Shown: in pieces, positions 26,167 through 34,495 of the stretch | How the letters are laid out: every line of letters begins with the position of its first letter | How positions within the stretch are numbered: the stretch's first letter is position 1 | NCBI GenBank assembly: GCA_050740235.1 | Contig: JBOIDB010000124.1 | Location: 1-38,523, forward strand | Direction of reading: 5' to 3' | From: JACDCP01 sp050740235 | Lineage (GTDB): Bacteria; Pseudomonadota; Gammaproteobacteria; Steroidobacterales; JACDCP01 | Length of the DNA stretch: 38,523 bases | Notes under the pieces: model-generated | Databases searched by the model: none | What the model saw: the letters and a program-made list of their open reading frames with translations, nothing else | Told to the model about the DNA's origin: nothing | Position numbers and translations under genes: made by a program

Positions 26167-27951
26167 CGTCTTCCCGTACACGCCGGCGCCGCGGTGGCGG
26201 AATTCGGTGGCCTTTTCGGCAAGGCCTGCGCGCACGGCGTCTTCCATGTCTCCGATGCCGTGCTCGCGCGCGTAGTCACGCACATCCTGGGTGATCTTCA
26301 TGGAACAGAAATGCGGCCCGCACATCGAGCAGAAATGCGCCAGCTTGTGTGCCTCCTTCGGCAGTGTTTCGTCGTGGAATTCACGGGCTTTCTCGGGATC
26401 GAGCCCCAGGTTGAACTGATCGTCCCAGCGGAACTCGAAGCGCGCCTTCGACAGCGCGTTGTCGCGGAGCTGTGCGAGCGGGTGGCCTTTCGCCAGGTCC
26501 GCCGCATGCGCCGCGATCTTGTAGGTGATGATGCCGTCACGCACGTCGTCCTTGTCCGGCAGGCCGAGGTGCTCCTTCGGCGTGACGTAGCAGAGCATCG
26601 CCGTGCCGTACCAGCCGATCTGCGCCGCGCCGATGGCGGACGTGATGTGGTCGTATCCCGGAGCGATGTCTGTCGTGAGCGGACCCAGCGTATAGAACGG
26701 CGCTTCGGAACAGGTGTCGAGCTCGCGCTGCATGTTCTCGCCGATGAGCTGCATGGGCACATGGCCGGGCCCTTCGATCATGACCTGCACGTCGTGCCGC
26801 CACGCGGTTTTCGTCAGCTCGCCGAGCGTGTCGAGCTCCGCGAACTGCGCCTCGTCGTTGGCATCGGCGATGCAGCCGGGCCGCAGACCGTCGCCGAGCG
26901 AGAACGAGACGTCGTAAGCGCGCATGATTTCGCAGATGTCCGCGAAGCGCGTGTAGAGGAAGCTTTCCTCGTGATGCGCCAGGCACCATTTCGCCATGAT
27001 CGATCCGCCGCGCGAGACGATGCCCGTGATGCGCTTCGCCGTCAGCGGCACGTAGGCGAGTCGCACGCCCGCGTGAATCGTGAAGTAGTCGACACCCTGC
27101 TCCGCCTGCTCGACGAGCGTGTCGCGATAGATCTCCCAGTTCAGCTCCTCGGCTTTGCCGCCGACCTTCTCGAGCGCCTGATAGATCGGCACCGTGCCGA
27201 TCGGCACGGGCGAATTGCGCAGGATCCATTCCCGCGTCTCGTGGATGTTGCGGCCGGTGGACAGATCCATGACCGTGTCGCCGCCCCAGCGCACGGCCCG
27301 GACCATCTTCTCCACTTCCTCGCCGATCGACGAGCTGACGGCCGAATTGCCGATATTCGCGTTGATCTTCACGAGGAAATTGCGCCCGATGGCCATGGGC
27401 TCCAGCTCGGGGTGGTTGATGTTCGCCGGGATGATCGCCCGTCCGGCGGCAACTTCGTCGCGCACGAATTCCGGCGTCAACTTGTCCGGCAGTCGCGCGC
27501 CGAAGTCCTGACCCGCATGGCGCGCGAGGAGCCCGGCGGCGGCATAGGCGTCGCGCATCTCATCGAAGCGTTGATTCTCGCGGATGGCGACGTACTCCAT
27601 TTCCGGCGTGACGACACCGCGGCGCGCGTAATGCATTTGCGTGACGCACGCGTCGCGTTGCGAGCGGCGTTCCTCGATCCAGGCAGCGCGCAGCGGCGAA
27701 AGGCCGCGGCCGAAATCGATCTCGATGGCGTCGTCCGTGTATGGCCCGGAAGTGTCGTATACCGTCAACGGCGGATTGTGCTGGGCGCCGAAGCTTGCCG
27801 GCGTCGGCGTCTGCGTGATTTCGCGCATGCCCACGCGCAGATCCGGCCGGCTGCCCTGCACATAGATCTTGCGTGAAGCCGGCAACGGGGCCATCGCCTC
27901 CATGCCGGCCAGTGAGCCTGCCTCGAATACGTCCCTGGATTTTGCGCTCAT
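26164..27951 (-). CDS. thiC: Phosphomethylpyrimidine synthase
   Basis: Radical SAM enzyme that rearranges 5-aminoimidazole ribotide into HMP phosphate, the pyrimidine half of thiamine. The 595 residues span the full family length. The N-terminal region has SRKIYVQGSRPDLRVGMREI, the active-site core MDLSTGRNIHETREWILRNS and VMIEGPGHVPM, and the C-terminal 4Fe-4S cluster motif CSMCGPHFCSMKI (CxxCxxxxC) is intact. Start ATG 27951 has AAGGTG 5 nt upstream; an in-frame ATG 72 nt earlier adds a basic, non-conserved stretch. The 226-nt upstream region, shared with the divergent pcm-like gene, shows no recognisable TPP riboswitch. Confidence 0.97.
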   Translation of the reverse strand: MSAKSRDVFEAGSLAGMEAMAPLPASRKIYVQGSRPDLRVGMREITQTPTPASFGAQHNPPLTVYDTSGPYTDDAIEIDFGRGLSPLRAAWIEERRSQRDACVTQMHYARRGVVTPEMEYVAIRENQRFDEMRDAYAAAGLLARHAGQDFGARLPDKLTPEFVRDEVAAGRAIIPANINHPELEPMAIGRNFLVKINANIGNSAVSSSIGEEVEKMVRAVRWGGDTVMDLSTGRNIHETREWILRNSPVPIGTVPIYQALEKVGGKAEELNWEIYRDTLVEQAEQGVDYFTIHAGVRLAYVPLTAKRITGIVSRGGSIMAKWCLAHHEESFLYTRFADICEIMRAYDVSFSLGDGLRPGCIADANDEAQFAELDTLGELTKTAWRHDVQVMIEGPGHVPMQLIGENMQRELDTCSEAPFYTLGPLTTDIAPGYDHITSAIGAAQIGWYGTAMLCYVTPKEHLGLPDKDDVRDGIITYKIAAHAADLAKGHPLAQLRDNALSKARFEFRWDDQFNLGLDPEKAREFHDETLPKEAHKLAHFCSMCGPHFCSMKITQDVRDYAREHGIGDMEDAVRAGLAEKATEFRHRGAGVYGKT

Positions 27952-28122
27952 TGCACACCTTCGATTGTCACGGCTCGCCCTGCGCGGACTCGCCGGTTTT
28001 CGGGGGGATTCTTCCGTTGCCACGCGAACGCGCGGATCGCATGAGATTGTTTTCGCCCGAAGACGCGGTCAAGCATATCCCATGGGCCCGACGGAACGCG
28101 GGCATATTAACCATAATGCAGC

Positions 28123-28151
28123 TTGTCAGTTTGCGGCAAACTCCGTACTCT
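28123..28151 (+). promoter_or_regulatory. Promoter with embedded palindromic operator for the pcm-like gene
   Basis: TTGTCA (28123-28128), 17-nt spacer, TACTCT (28146-28151), followed 26 nt later by the ATG. The spacer holds a perfect 15-bp dyad AGTTTGCGGCAAACT (28128-28142), seven bases each side of one G. The dyad spans the -35 edge and most of the spacer, where a repressor would block RNA polymerase. Confidence 0.45.
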
Positions 28152-28177
28152 CGCCGCTCCACGGTCGCGAGCAGACG

Positions 28178-28828
28178 ATGAACATAGAAACGGCACGCAA
28201 GCAGATGGTCGAACAGCAGATCCGCACGTGGGAAGTGCTGGACGAGCGCGTTCTCGATGCGATCCGCGACGTGCCGCGCGAAGCGTTCGTGCCACCGGCA
28301 TGGCGCAAGCTCGCTTTCGCCGACATCTCCATTCCACTCGGACATGGCGAGGTCATGATGGCGCCGAAAGTGGAAGGCCGCCTGCTGCAGGCGCTCGAGC
28401 TGAGCGACTCGGACCACGTGCTCGAGGCCGGCACGGGCAACGGCTTTCTGGCCGCGTGCCTGGCGAAGCTCGCGAAGTCCGTCACGAGCCTGGAAATCCG
28501 CGCCGAGTTCACGGATCGCGCCCGGCAGAACCTGCGCGACGCCGGCATCGAAAACGTCCGTCTGGAAACACGCGACGCGATGCAACTCGACCCGACGCTG
28601 CGTTTCGATGCCATAGCCGTTACCGGCTCGCTGCCAGTATACGACGAGCGATTCGAGCGCGCGCTGACCGTGGGCGGCCGCCTGTTCGTGATCACCGGCT
28701 CGCTGCCCGTCATGGAAGCCCGGCGCGTGATGCGTGTGGGCGATCACGAATGGACCACCGATAGTCTTTTCGAGACGGCTATGCCGCCGCTCGCCAACGC
28801 CCCGATGCCGTCCGGATTCGTTTTCTGA
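28178..28828 (+). CDS. Protein-L-isoaspartate O-methyltransferase family protein
   Basis: A 216-residue SAM-dependent methyltransferase of the PIMT family. The Rossmann SAM site is VLEAGTGNGFLAACLAKLAK (about 85-104), followed by SLEIRAEF and ARQNLRDAGIENVRL. In classical Pcm the motif before it reads roughly G.GQTISQP, where a Ser/Thr-containing loop holds the isoaspartyl substrate. Here it reads GHGEVMMAPK, so the substrate pocket differs and repair activity is doubtful. Genes of this subfamily stand next to tolC and waaA in many gammaproteobacteria, as here. Start ATG 28178 fits the conserved N-terminus (MVEQQIRTWEVLD). I leave the symbol blank because of the missing motif. Confidence 0.85.
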   Translation: MNIETARKQMVEQQIRTWEVLDERVLDAIRDVPREAFVPPAWRKLAFADISIPLGHGEVMMAPKVEGRLLQALELSDSDHVLEAGTGNGFLAACLAKLAKSVTSLEIRAEFTDRARQNLRDAGIENVRLETRDAMQLDPTLRFDAIAVTGSLPVYDERFERALTVGGRLFVITGSLPVMEARRVMRVGDHEWTTDSLFETAMPPLANAPMPSGFVF

Positions 28829-28913
28829 AGCTCGGCTTTCCGGCGAACCGACACGACGGCGAGCCAGGCCGGTGCAACCATACGTCGCCGGCACGGTCTG
28901 TGGCTTACGTGCC

Positions 28914-28930
28914 GGGCCGGCGTCCGGCCC
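28914..28930 (+). terminator. Tight GC hairpin after the pcm-like gene
   Basis: GGGCCGG (28914-28920), loop CGT, CCGGCCC (28924-28930): a perfect 7-bp stem with a 3-nt loop, 86 nt after the stop. No T-run follows, so a terminator is only possible, not shown. It sits just before the likely tolC promoter. Confidence 0.3.
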
Positions 28931-28951
28931 TATCCACGGGCGGAGATTTGG

Positions 28952-28960
28952 TGATATAGT
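28952..28960 (+). promoter_or_regulatory. Candidate extended -10 promoter for tolC
   Basis: TGATATAGT at 28952-28960 matches TGnTATAAT with one mismatch. No convincing -35 hexamer is visible. A start near 28967 would give tolC a leader of about 128 nt. Confidence 0.35.
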
Positions 28961-29094
28961 CCACTACAACACTTGCAACCCGATCGGCCGCCGGTGCATC
29001 CAATAGAATCGCGAATCCGGATATCACGGTCTCCGGATCGAGCTTGCCTCTTTCCGCAGCTTTTTCAATCACGACAACTGAAGGAATTGGCGCC

Positions 29095-30540
29095 ATGTCC
29101 CGTTCGATGAGCTTCATCGCCGCCATCGCCGCCTTGGCCGCCGGCCTGCTCGCCGCGCAGGCCGTGCCGGCCGCAGACCTGGGCGACGCCTACGAGAGAG
29201 CCGTGCAGAGCGATCCGCTCCTGCGTGAGGCCGAGGCCAACCGGCTGGCGGCGCTGGAAGCCAAGCCCCAGGCGCGCGCGCTCCTGCTGCCGCAGCTCAA
29301 TTTCCAGGCCTCGCGAACCGAAACCGAGATCGAAGGGGCGGGCTCCTTCTTCCAGCCCGGTGGGGAGACCGGATTCGTCATTCCCTTCAACCAGCAGGAG
29401 GACTCGACGGACACGGTCTTCAACCTCCAGCTCCAGCAGACCCTGTTCCGCTGGGATCAATGGGTGGCGCTCCGTCAGGCGGACTCCACCGTGGCCCAGG
29501 CGGAAGCGAATTATCTGGCAGCCCAGCAGGACGTCATTACGCGTGTCGCCCAGCGTTATTTCGACGTGCTTGCCGCCCGCGACACGCTGGAATCCGAAGA
29601 AGTGGCGAAGCAGGCGATCGCGCGGCAGCTCGAGCAGGCCGAGAAGCGATTCGAGGTGGGTCTGATCGCGATCACGGACGTGCAGGAAGCGCAGGCCGCC
29701 TACGACCAGGCGGTCGCCGCCGAGATCGCGGCCAGCCGCAACCTGGCGACGGCACGCGAGCTGTTGCGCGAGATCACGGGCGAATACTTCGCCGATCTGG
29801 CGGCGCCGGGCGACGAAATGCCGCTCGAGCCGCCGGTGCCGGCGAGCGAAGAGGAATGGGTCGCGATTGCGATGGATCAGAACCTGAATCTGATCTCGAG
29901 CCGGCTCGGAGCCGATATCGCGCGCGAGCAGATCAAGCTCCAGCGCGCACAGCACTATCCGACGCTCGATCTCGTCGCATCGCGAAACGAGTTCGACAGC
30001 GAGGCCGACCTCATCGTCGACGGGCAGGCCGGCCCGTCCGAAGATGATTTCACGACCGACACCATCGCCCTGCAGCTCAACTTTCCCATCTTCAGCGGCG
30101 GGTTGACGACGTCGAGAGTGCGCGAAGCCGTCTACCTGCATCGCGCCGCCAAGGAGCAGCTCGAGCGGGTCGCCCGCGAGACCGAGCGTCTGGCGCGCGA
30201 CTCCTATCTGGGCGTGCTGACGGGCATCTCCAGGGTGGAAGCGCTCGGGCAGGCCGTGGAGTCCTCACGCACGGCGCTGGAAGCCACCGAGGCAGGTTTC
30301 GAGGTGGGCACGCGCACCACGGTGGACGTGCTCGATGCGCGCCGCAATCTGCTCGCGGCGCAGACGAACTACGCGCGCAGCCGCTACGACTACGTGCTCA
30401 ACATGCTGCAGCTCAAGCGCGCCGCCGGCACCCTCACGGCGGAAGACATCAGCCAGGTCAACGGCTGGCTCGAAGAGGGCGAGGAGACCCAGATCGGGCA
30501 GTCCGTCGAAACTCCCGACGAGCCGGGCTCCGACGGCTGA
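29095..30540 (+). CDS. tolC: TolC-type outer-membrane channel
   Basis: A 481-residue TolC-family outer-membrane protein, probably the general exit duct for type I secretion and multidrug efflux. A signal peptide (MSRSMSFIAAIAALAAGLLA, AQAVPAA) is followed by two OEP repeats. Typical markers are LGDAYERAVQSDPLLREAEA, QTLFRWDQWVALRQAD, ARQLEQAEKRFEVGLIAITD and VGTRTTVDVLDARRNLLAAQ near residue 420. The start is ATG 29095 with AAGGA 9 nt upstream; 17 in-frame codons upstream lack a signal-peptide character. Convergent with waaA; a palindromic repeat fills the gap. It belongs to a different branch from the metal-pump channel at 4021-5391. Confidence 0.93.
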   Translation: MSRSMSFIAAIAALAAGLLAAQAVPAADLGDAYERAVQSDPLLREAEANRLAALEAKPQARALLLPQLNFQASRTETEIEGAGSFFQPGGETGFVIPFNQQEDSTDTVFNLQLQQTLFRWDQWVALRQADSTVAQAEANYLAAQQDVITRVAQRYFDVLAARDTLESEEVAKQAIARQLEQAEKRFEVGLIAITDVQEAQAAYDQAVAAEIAASRNLATARELLREITGEYFADLAAPGDEMPLEPPVPASEEEWVAIAMDQNLNLISSRLGADIAREQIKLQRAQHYPTLDLVASRNEFDSEADLIVDGQAGPSEDDFTTDTIALQLNFPIFSGGLTTSRVREAVYLHRAAKEQLERVARETERLARDSYLGVLTGISRVEALGQAVESSRTALEATEAGFEVGTRTTVDVLDARRNLLAAQTNYARSRYDYVLNMLQLKRAAGTLTAEDISQVNGWLEEGEETQIGQSVETPDEPGSDG

Positions 30541-30548
30541 CGGCACCA

Positions 30549-30588
30549 GGGACGTTCCTGATTTCGCACGCGAAATCTGGAATGTCCC
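30549..30588. repeat. Palindromic intergenic repeat, copy 1 (tolC/waaA)
   Basis: GGGACGTTCCTGATTTCGC (30549-30567) and GCGAAATCTGGAATGTCCC (30570-30588) are inverted repeats matching at 17 of 19 positions around a 2-nt loop. The same element occurs at 35437-35480. It lies between the convergent 3' ends of tolC and waaA and could serve as a two-way terminator. Confidence 0.85.
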
Positions 30589-30595
30589 CGCACAC

Positions 30596-31855
30596 CTAAA
30601 TAAGCGGGTCGACGAGCCCGATCAGGCGCTCCAGAGCGCCGCGGTTGGCGCGCACGACCTCCAGGCCGGCATTGCCGTCGTGCGTGCGCAGCGCCGGATC
30701 CCGGAAGTAGCGCAGCAGGCCCGCGGCCAGCTCGTCGTGGTTGCGCACGATCCGCGCGGCGCCGTGCTCTACCAGCAGCGCGGCTATTTCCTCGGCATTG
30801 AAATTGTAGGGGCCGGTCAGCACGGGCAGCGCCAGCGCGGCCGGCTCCAGCAGGTTATGGCCGCCGATCGGGACCAGGCTGCCGCCCACGAAGGCGACGT
30901 CGGCGGCAGCATAAAACACGGGCAACTCGCCGAGCGAGTCGCCGAGAAACACCGGCGTTGCCGCATCGCAGACCCCACCGCTGCTGCGCGTGACGAAAGC
31001 CAGGCCTCGCGCGCGAAGCAGCGCGGCGACGGCGCCGAAGCGGACCGGATGCCTCGGTACGAGCATGAGCAGCGCATCCGGAATATCCGACCGCAGGCGC
31101 ACCGCCGCGTCGAGCACTTGCTCTTCCTCGGCTTCGTGCGTGCTCGCGGCGATCCACACGGGCCGGCCCGTGGCCTGAGTCGCTCGCAGCTTACGCCCTT
31201 CCTCGGCAACCGTTGCCGGCAGCTCGAAATCGAACTTGATGTTGCCGGTCACGTGCGTGCGATCCGGATTCGCGCCGAGCGAACGAAAGCGTTCCGCATC
31301 CTTCTCGCTCTGCGCGGCGATGACGATGCCGTGCGAGAGCGCCTCCCGGAACAGGTTGAACAGCCGGCGGTACTTGTGCACGGAGCGGGGCGAGATGCGC
31401 GCGCTCGCGAGCACCAGCGGCACCTGCCGCCGGCCGCATTCGTGGTAAAGGTTCGGCCACAGCTCGGTCTCGAGGATGATCGCGAGCTTGGGCCTCACGC
31501 GGTCGAAGAAGCGCCGCACGGCGCCCGGCAGGTCGTACGGCGCATAGCTGTAGCAGACCGAGTCGCCGAACTTCGCCTGCGCGGTCTCGAGGCCGGTGGG
31601 CGTAACGGTCGTCAGAACGATTGGCGTGCGCGGATAGCGTTCGCGAAGCGCCTTGACCAGTGCGGTCGCAGCCTGTACCTCGCCGACCGAGACCGCGTGG
31701 ACCCAGATGCTCGGCTCGTCGAGATTGCACTCGCCGTAGCCCAGCCGCTCGCCCAGACGCCGCCAGTACGCGCGATTGCTCAGACCCCGCCAGAGCAGAA
31801 AGCCGAACGCAACCGGCGCGAGCAGATAGGAAAGAATGACGTAGGCGAAGCGCAC
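30596..31855 (-). CDS. waaA: 3-deoxy-D-manno-octulosonic acid (Kdo) transferase
   Basis: Transfers Kdo from CMP-Kdo to lipid IVA at the inner face of the inner membrane. The 419 residues include an N-terminal membrane anchor (AYVILSYLLAPVAFGFLLW). The Kdo-transferase N-domain carries SIWVHAVSVGEVQAA, ILETELWPNL and VLASARISPRS. The GT30 C-domain carries GNIKFDF, AASTHEAEEEQVL, VPRHPVRF and FVGGSLVPIGGHNLLEPAAL. Translation starts at GTG 31855, 10 nt after the hldE stop, so the two are one operon. Because kdkA is present nearby, a single-Kdo product is plausible (family knowledge: Kdo kinases usually go with monofunctional WaaA). Confidence 0.95.
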   Translation of the reverse strand: MRFAYVILSYLLAPVAFGFLLWRGLSNRAYWRRLGERLGYGECNLDEPSIWVHAVSVGEVQAATALVKALRERYPRTPIVLTTVTPTGLETAQAKFGDSVCYSYAPYDLPGAVRRFFDRVRPKLAIILETELWPNLYHECGRRQVPLVLASARISPRSVHKYRRLFNLFREALSHGIVIAAQSEKDAERFRSLGANPDRTHVTGNIKFDFELPATVAEEGRKLRATQATGRPVWIAASTHEAEEEQVLDAAVRLRSDIPDALLMLVPRHPVRFGAVAALLRARGLAFVTRSSGGVCDAATPVFLGDSLGELPVFYAAADVAFVGGSLVPIGGHNLLEPAALALPVLTGPYNFNAEEIAALLVEHGAARIVRNHDELAAGLLRYFRDPALRTHDGNAGLEVVRANRGALERLIGLVDPLI

Positions 31856-31865
31856 CGGGCAGCGG

Positions 31866-33290
31866 TCAGCGGCCTCGAATGGATTCGATCATCGCCGTCG
31901 TCGAACGGCCCTCGTGAAAGCGCAGCACGCGTACTTCGCCACCATTGGCACGCACGCATTTTCCGCCGGCAACGTCCTCGACCGCGTAATCGCCGCCCTT
32001 CACGAGCATGTCGGGCAGGACTTCGCAGATGAGGGCTTCGGGCGTGTCGCCGGAAAACGGCACCACCCAGTCGACGGCGGCGAGCCCGGCGAGCACCGCC
32101 ATGCGATCCGCCAGCGGATTCACCGGCCGTCCGGCGCCCTTGAGACGCGCGACGGAGGCATCGTCGTTCACCGCAACCACGAGGCGGTCGCCGAGCGACT
32201 TGGCCTCCTCGAGGTAAGCGACGTGGCCGGCGTGCAGGATGTCGAAGCAGCCGTTGGTCATCAGCACGCGCTCGCCACGCGCTTGCGCCTCGCGCACGAA
32301 GACCAGCAGATCCTCGCGCGTGACGAGCCCGCGTCCGCCTTTGCCGTGCTGATGCAGCGCCAGCCGGAGCTCCGAAGCCGTGACGCTGGCGACGCCGATC
32401 TTGCGCACCACGAGCCCGGCGGCGAGATTGGCCAGCGCCGCGGCCTCGGGCGGCGGCAATCCGGCGGCCAGGCTGGCGCCCAGCAGCGCGATGACAGTGT
32501 CGCCCGCGCCGGTCACGTCATAGACTTCGCGGGCCTCGGCCGGAAGATGCAGGGGCTCGGCGCCCCGGGCAAGCAAGGTCATGCCGCGCTCGCTGCGCGT
32601 GACGAGCAGCAATTCGATATCGAGATCGGCGCGAAGCACCTCTCCCCGGGTCGCGAGCTGCTCGTCGTCGGCGCACTGCCCGACCACCGCCTCGAATTCG
32701 GCGAAATTGGGCGTGAGCGCGGTTGCACCCCGGTAGCGGGTGAAATCCCTGCCCTTCGGATCGACCAGGACGGGCTTGCCGGCCCGGCGGCCGAGCGCGA
32801 TGAGATCGGCCGCGCCATCGAGCGCTCCCTTGCCGTAGTCCGAGAGAATCACGAGGTCGGCGCTCGCCAGCGCGGCCTCGAAGGCGCCGGCGATCGAGCC
32901 GAGCGGAGCGCGGCCGAACAATTCTTCCTGATCGAGCCGGATGAGCTGCTGGTTGCGGCTCAGCACGCGCAGCTTGGTGATGGTCGGCGCAACGTCCGAA
33001 CGCACGAAACGGCATGCGATGCCCTGAGCCGATAGCGCCTGCTCCAGCCGGTCGGCGGCGGCGTCGTCGCCGGTCAATCCGGTCAGCGTGGTTTGCACGC
33101 CGAGCGCCGCGAGATTCGCGGCGACGTTGGCCGCGCCGCCCGGCCGCTCCTCCGACTCACGCACGCGCACGACGGGCACAGGCGCCTCCGGCGAAATACG
33201 CGCCGTCAGACCGAACCAGTACTGGTCGAGCATGACGTCGCCGGCGACCAGCACGCGCGCGCCGGAGAAAGCGGGGACGGACAGCGTCAT
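31866..33290 (-). CDS. hldE: Bifunctional heptose 7-phosphate kinase / heptose 1-phosphate adenylyltransferase
   Basis: Makes ADP-heptose precursor for the LPS core in the cytoplasm. The N-terminal ribokinase-like domain (about 1-320) has VLVAGDVMLDQYWFG, the substrate loop ERPGGAANVAANLAALG, and the anion-hole motif VTGAGDTV. The C-terminal nucleotidyltransferase domain (about 340-474) has MTNGCFDILHAGHVAYLEEA, containing the HxGH site, and GGDYAVEDVAGG. At 474 residues it is the normal fused length. It leads the hldE-waaA operon. The 166-nt divergent region to the acyltransferase gene contains its promoter, which I could not pick out. Confidence 0.96.
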   Translation of the reverse strand: MTLSVPAFSGARVLVAGDVMLDQYWFGLTARISPEAPVPVVRVRESEERPGGAANVAANLAALGVQTTLTGLTGDDAAADRLEQALSAQGIACRFVRSDVAPTITKLRVLSRNQQLIRLDQEELFGRAPLGSIAGAFEAALASADLVILSDYGKGALDGAADLIALGRRAGKPVLVDPKGRDFTRYRGATALTPNFAEFEAVVGQCADDEQLATRGEVLRADLDIELLLVTRSERGMTLLARGAEPLHLPAEAREVYDVTGAGDTVIALLGASLAAGLPPPEAAALANLAAGLVVRKIGVASVTASELRLALHQHGKGGRGLVTREDLLVFVREAQARGERVLMTNGCFDILHAGHVAYLEEAKSLGDRLVVAVNDDASVARLKGAGRPVNPLADRMAVLAGLAAVDWVVPFSGDTPEALICEVLPDMLVKGGDYAVEDVAGGKCVRANGGEVRVLRFHEGRSTTAMIESIRGR

Positions 33291-33400
33291 GGACGGTACC
33301 GGTGGCTGGGGTCGAGACCCGGCCGCATGGTAGCGGAAACCGGGGTCGGACGGCTATTTCACCGACATTTCACGCTGGCCGGCGTTCGGCTGATCGATCA

Positions 33401-33428
33401 TCTGAACACGACATTCGGCTGCTACACT
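33401..33428 (+). promoter_or_regulatory. Weak candidate promoter for the first lipid A acyltransferase gene
   Basis: TACACT at 33423-33428 resembles a -10 hexamer 28 nt before the GTG start. TCTGAA at 33401-33406 is a poor -35 with a 16-nt spacer. Nothing else in the 166-nt divergent region stands out. Confidence 0.25.
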
Positions 33429-33456
33429 GCGCCCGTCCCGTTGCCGCCGAAGCCGC

Positions 33457-34377
33457 GTGTCCGAGCCGCAAGCACCACTGCACGAATTCCTCGCGCCGCG
33501 ATTCTGGCCGGTGTGGATCGGCCTCGCCGCGCTGCGCGCGGCATCGCTGCTCCCGTTCGGCATGTTGATCTGGCTCGGCAGCCGACTCGGCGGGACGCTT
33601 CGGGTCATCCTCAGGGAGCGGCGCGAAATTGCGCGCCGTAATATCGACCGCTGTTTTCCCGAGCTCGACGAGGGCTCGCGGAGGACGTTGCTCGAACGCC
33701 ATTTTGCCGCGCTCGGCATCGGCGTCTTCGAAACGGCGCTCGCATGGCGGGCAGGCGATGCGCGGCTCGCCGGGCGGGCACGATTCCAGGGTCTCGAGCA
33801 TCTCGAGGGCGCGCTCGCGCGGGGCAAGGGCGTGATTCTGCTGAGCGCGCATTTCACTGCCATGGACCTCGGCGGACGCCTGCTGGGCATGCGCGTTCCG
33901 ATCGACGCGCTGTACCGGCCGCTCGGCCATCCGCTGTTCGACGAGATCATGCGACGCGGCCGCCTGCGCGGCGCTCGCAGGGTGCTCGTGAAAGAGGATA
34001 TTCGCGGCATGCTCACGAGCCTGGGTGAGGGGCGGGCAGTCTGGTTCGCGCCGGATCAGGCGCACAGCGGAGCCAATAGCGTAGTGGCGCCCTTTTTCTC
34101 CATTCCGGCGCCGACCAATACGGTCGCCTCGCGGCTGGCCGGCAAGACCGGCGCCGCGGTCGTGCCGTTCTTTCCATTGCGCGCAAGCGGCAATCGCGAA
34201 TATCGGCTGCTGCTCCTGCCGGAGCTGAAGGACTTTCCTTCTTCGCAGCCGGAAGCCGATGCCGCCCGCATTAACGCACTCATCGAGGAACAGATACGAG
34301 CGGCGCCGGAGCAGTATCTGTGGATTCACCGTCGTTTCAAATCGCAGCCTCCCGGGTCCCCTGATTTCTATGCGTAA
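33457..34377 (+). CDS. Lipid A secondary acyltransferase (LpxL/LpxM family), first copy
   Basis: Adds a secondary acyl chain to the lipid A precursor at the inner membrane. The 306-residue protein has an N-terminal membrane helix (about 14-45) and the family core: catalytic HX4D as HFTAMD (about 127-132), YRPLGHPLFDEIM, WFAPDQAHSGANSVVAPFF, and the terminal QYLWIHRRFK...PDFYA. Translation starts at GTG 33457. The next acyltransferase is a tandem paralogue, and a third C-terminal stub lies between them, so this locus has duplicated. Which chain each enzyme adds cannot be read from sequence. Confidence 0.92.
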   Translation: MSEPQAPLHEFLAPRFWPVWIGLAALRAASLLPFGMLIWLGSRLGGTLRVILRERREIARRNIDRCFPELDEGSRRTLLERHFAALGIGVFETALAWRAGDARLAGRARFQGLEHLEGALARGKGVILLSAHFTAMDLGGRLLGMRVPIDALYRPLGHPLFDEIMRRGRLRGARRVLVKEDIRGMLTSLGEGRAVWFAPDQAHSGANSVVAPFFSIPAPTNTVASRLAGKTGAAVVPFFPLRASGNREYRLLLLPELKDFPSSQPEADAARINALIEEQIRAAPEQYLWIHRRFKSQPPGSPDFYA

Positions 34378-34450
34378 AGCGCCAGATCACACGCAGCGCA
34401 GGCAACCGCGCATCGAACGTCGGCTCGCCAGCCGGCGCAACCGGCGCGGT

Positions 34451-34495
34451 TGGATACACCGCCGCTTCAAAAGCGAACCGGGAATGTATTCGTGA
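34451..34495 (+). pseudogene. C-terminal stub of a third lipid A acyltransferase
   Basis: Between the two intact genes the + strand reads WIHRRFKSEPGMYS and a TGA (34493-34495). This is the family's C-terminal signature, seen as WIHRRFKSQPPGSPDFYA before it and WIHRRFKGRPPEYPDIYP after it. The open frame extends back into unrelated basic sequence (about 34370-34450), which is not acyltransferase-like. Its TGA overlaps the GTG of the next gene (GTGA), the spacing expected if a full gene had once been coupled there. No other part of the domain remains. Confidence 0.75.

Noticed and set aside
28905..29126. A 73-codon - strand frame with protein-like composition across the tolC leader
   Set aside because: It overlaps the probable tolC promoter and start, its third codon positions are only about half G/C while real genes here are far higher, and it has no recognisable domain.
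34370..34450. A small basic protein gene ending in the acyltransferase stub
   Set aside because: Only the final 14 codons resemble anything; the first 27 are Arg-rich with no match to the family, so I call only the tail a remnant.
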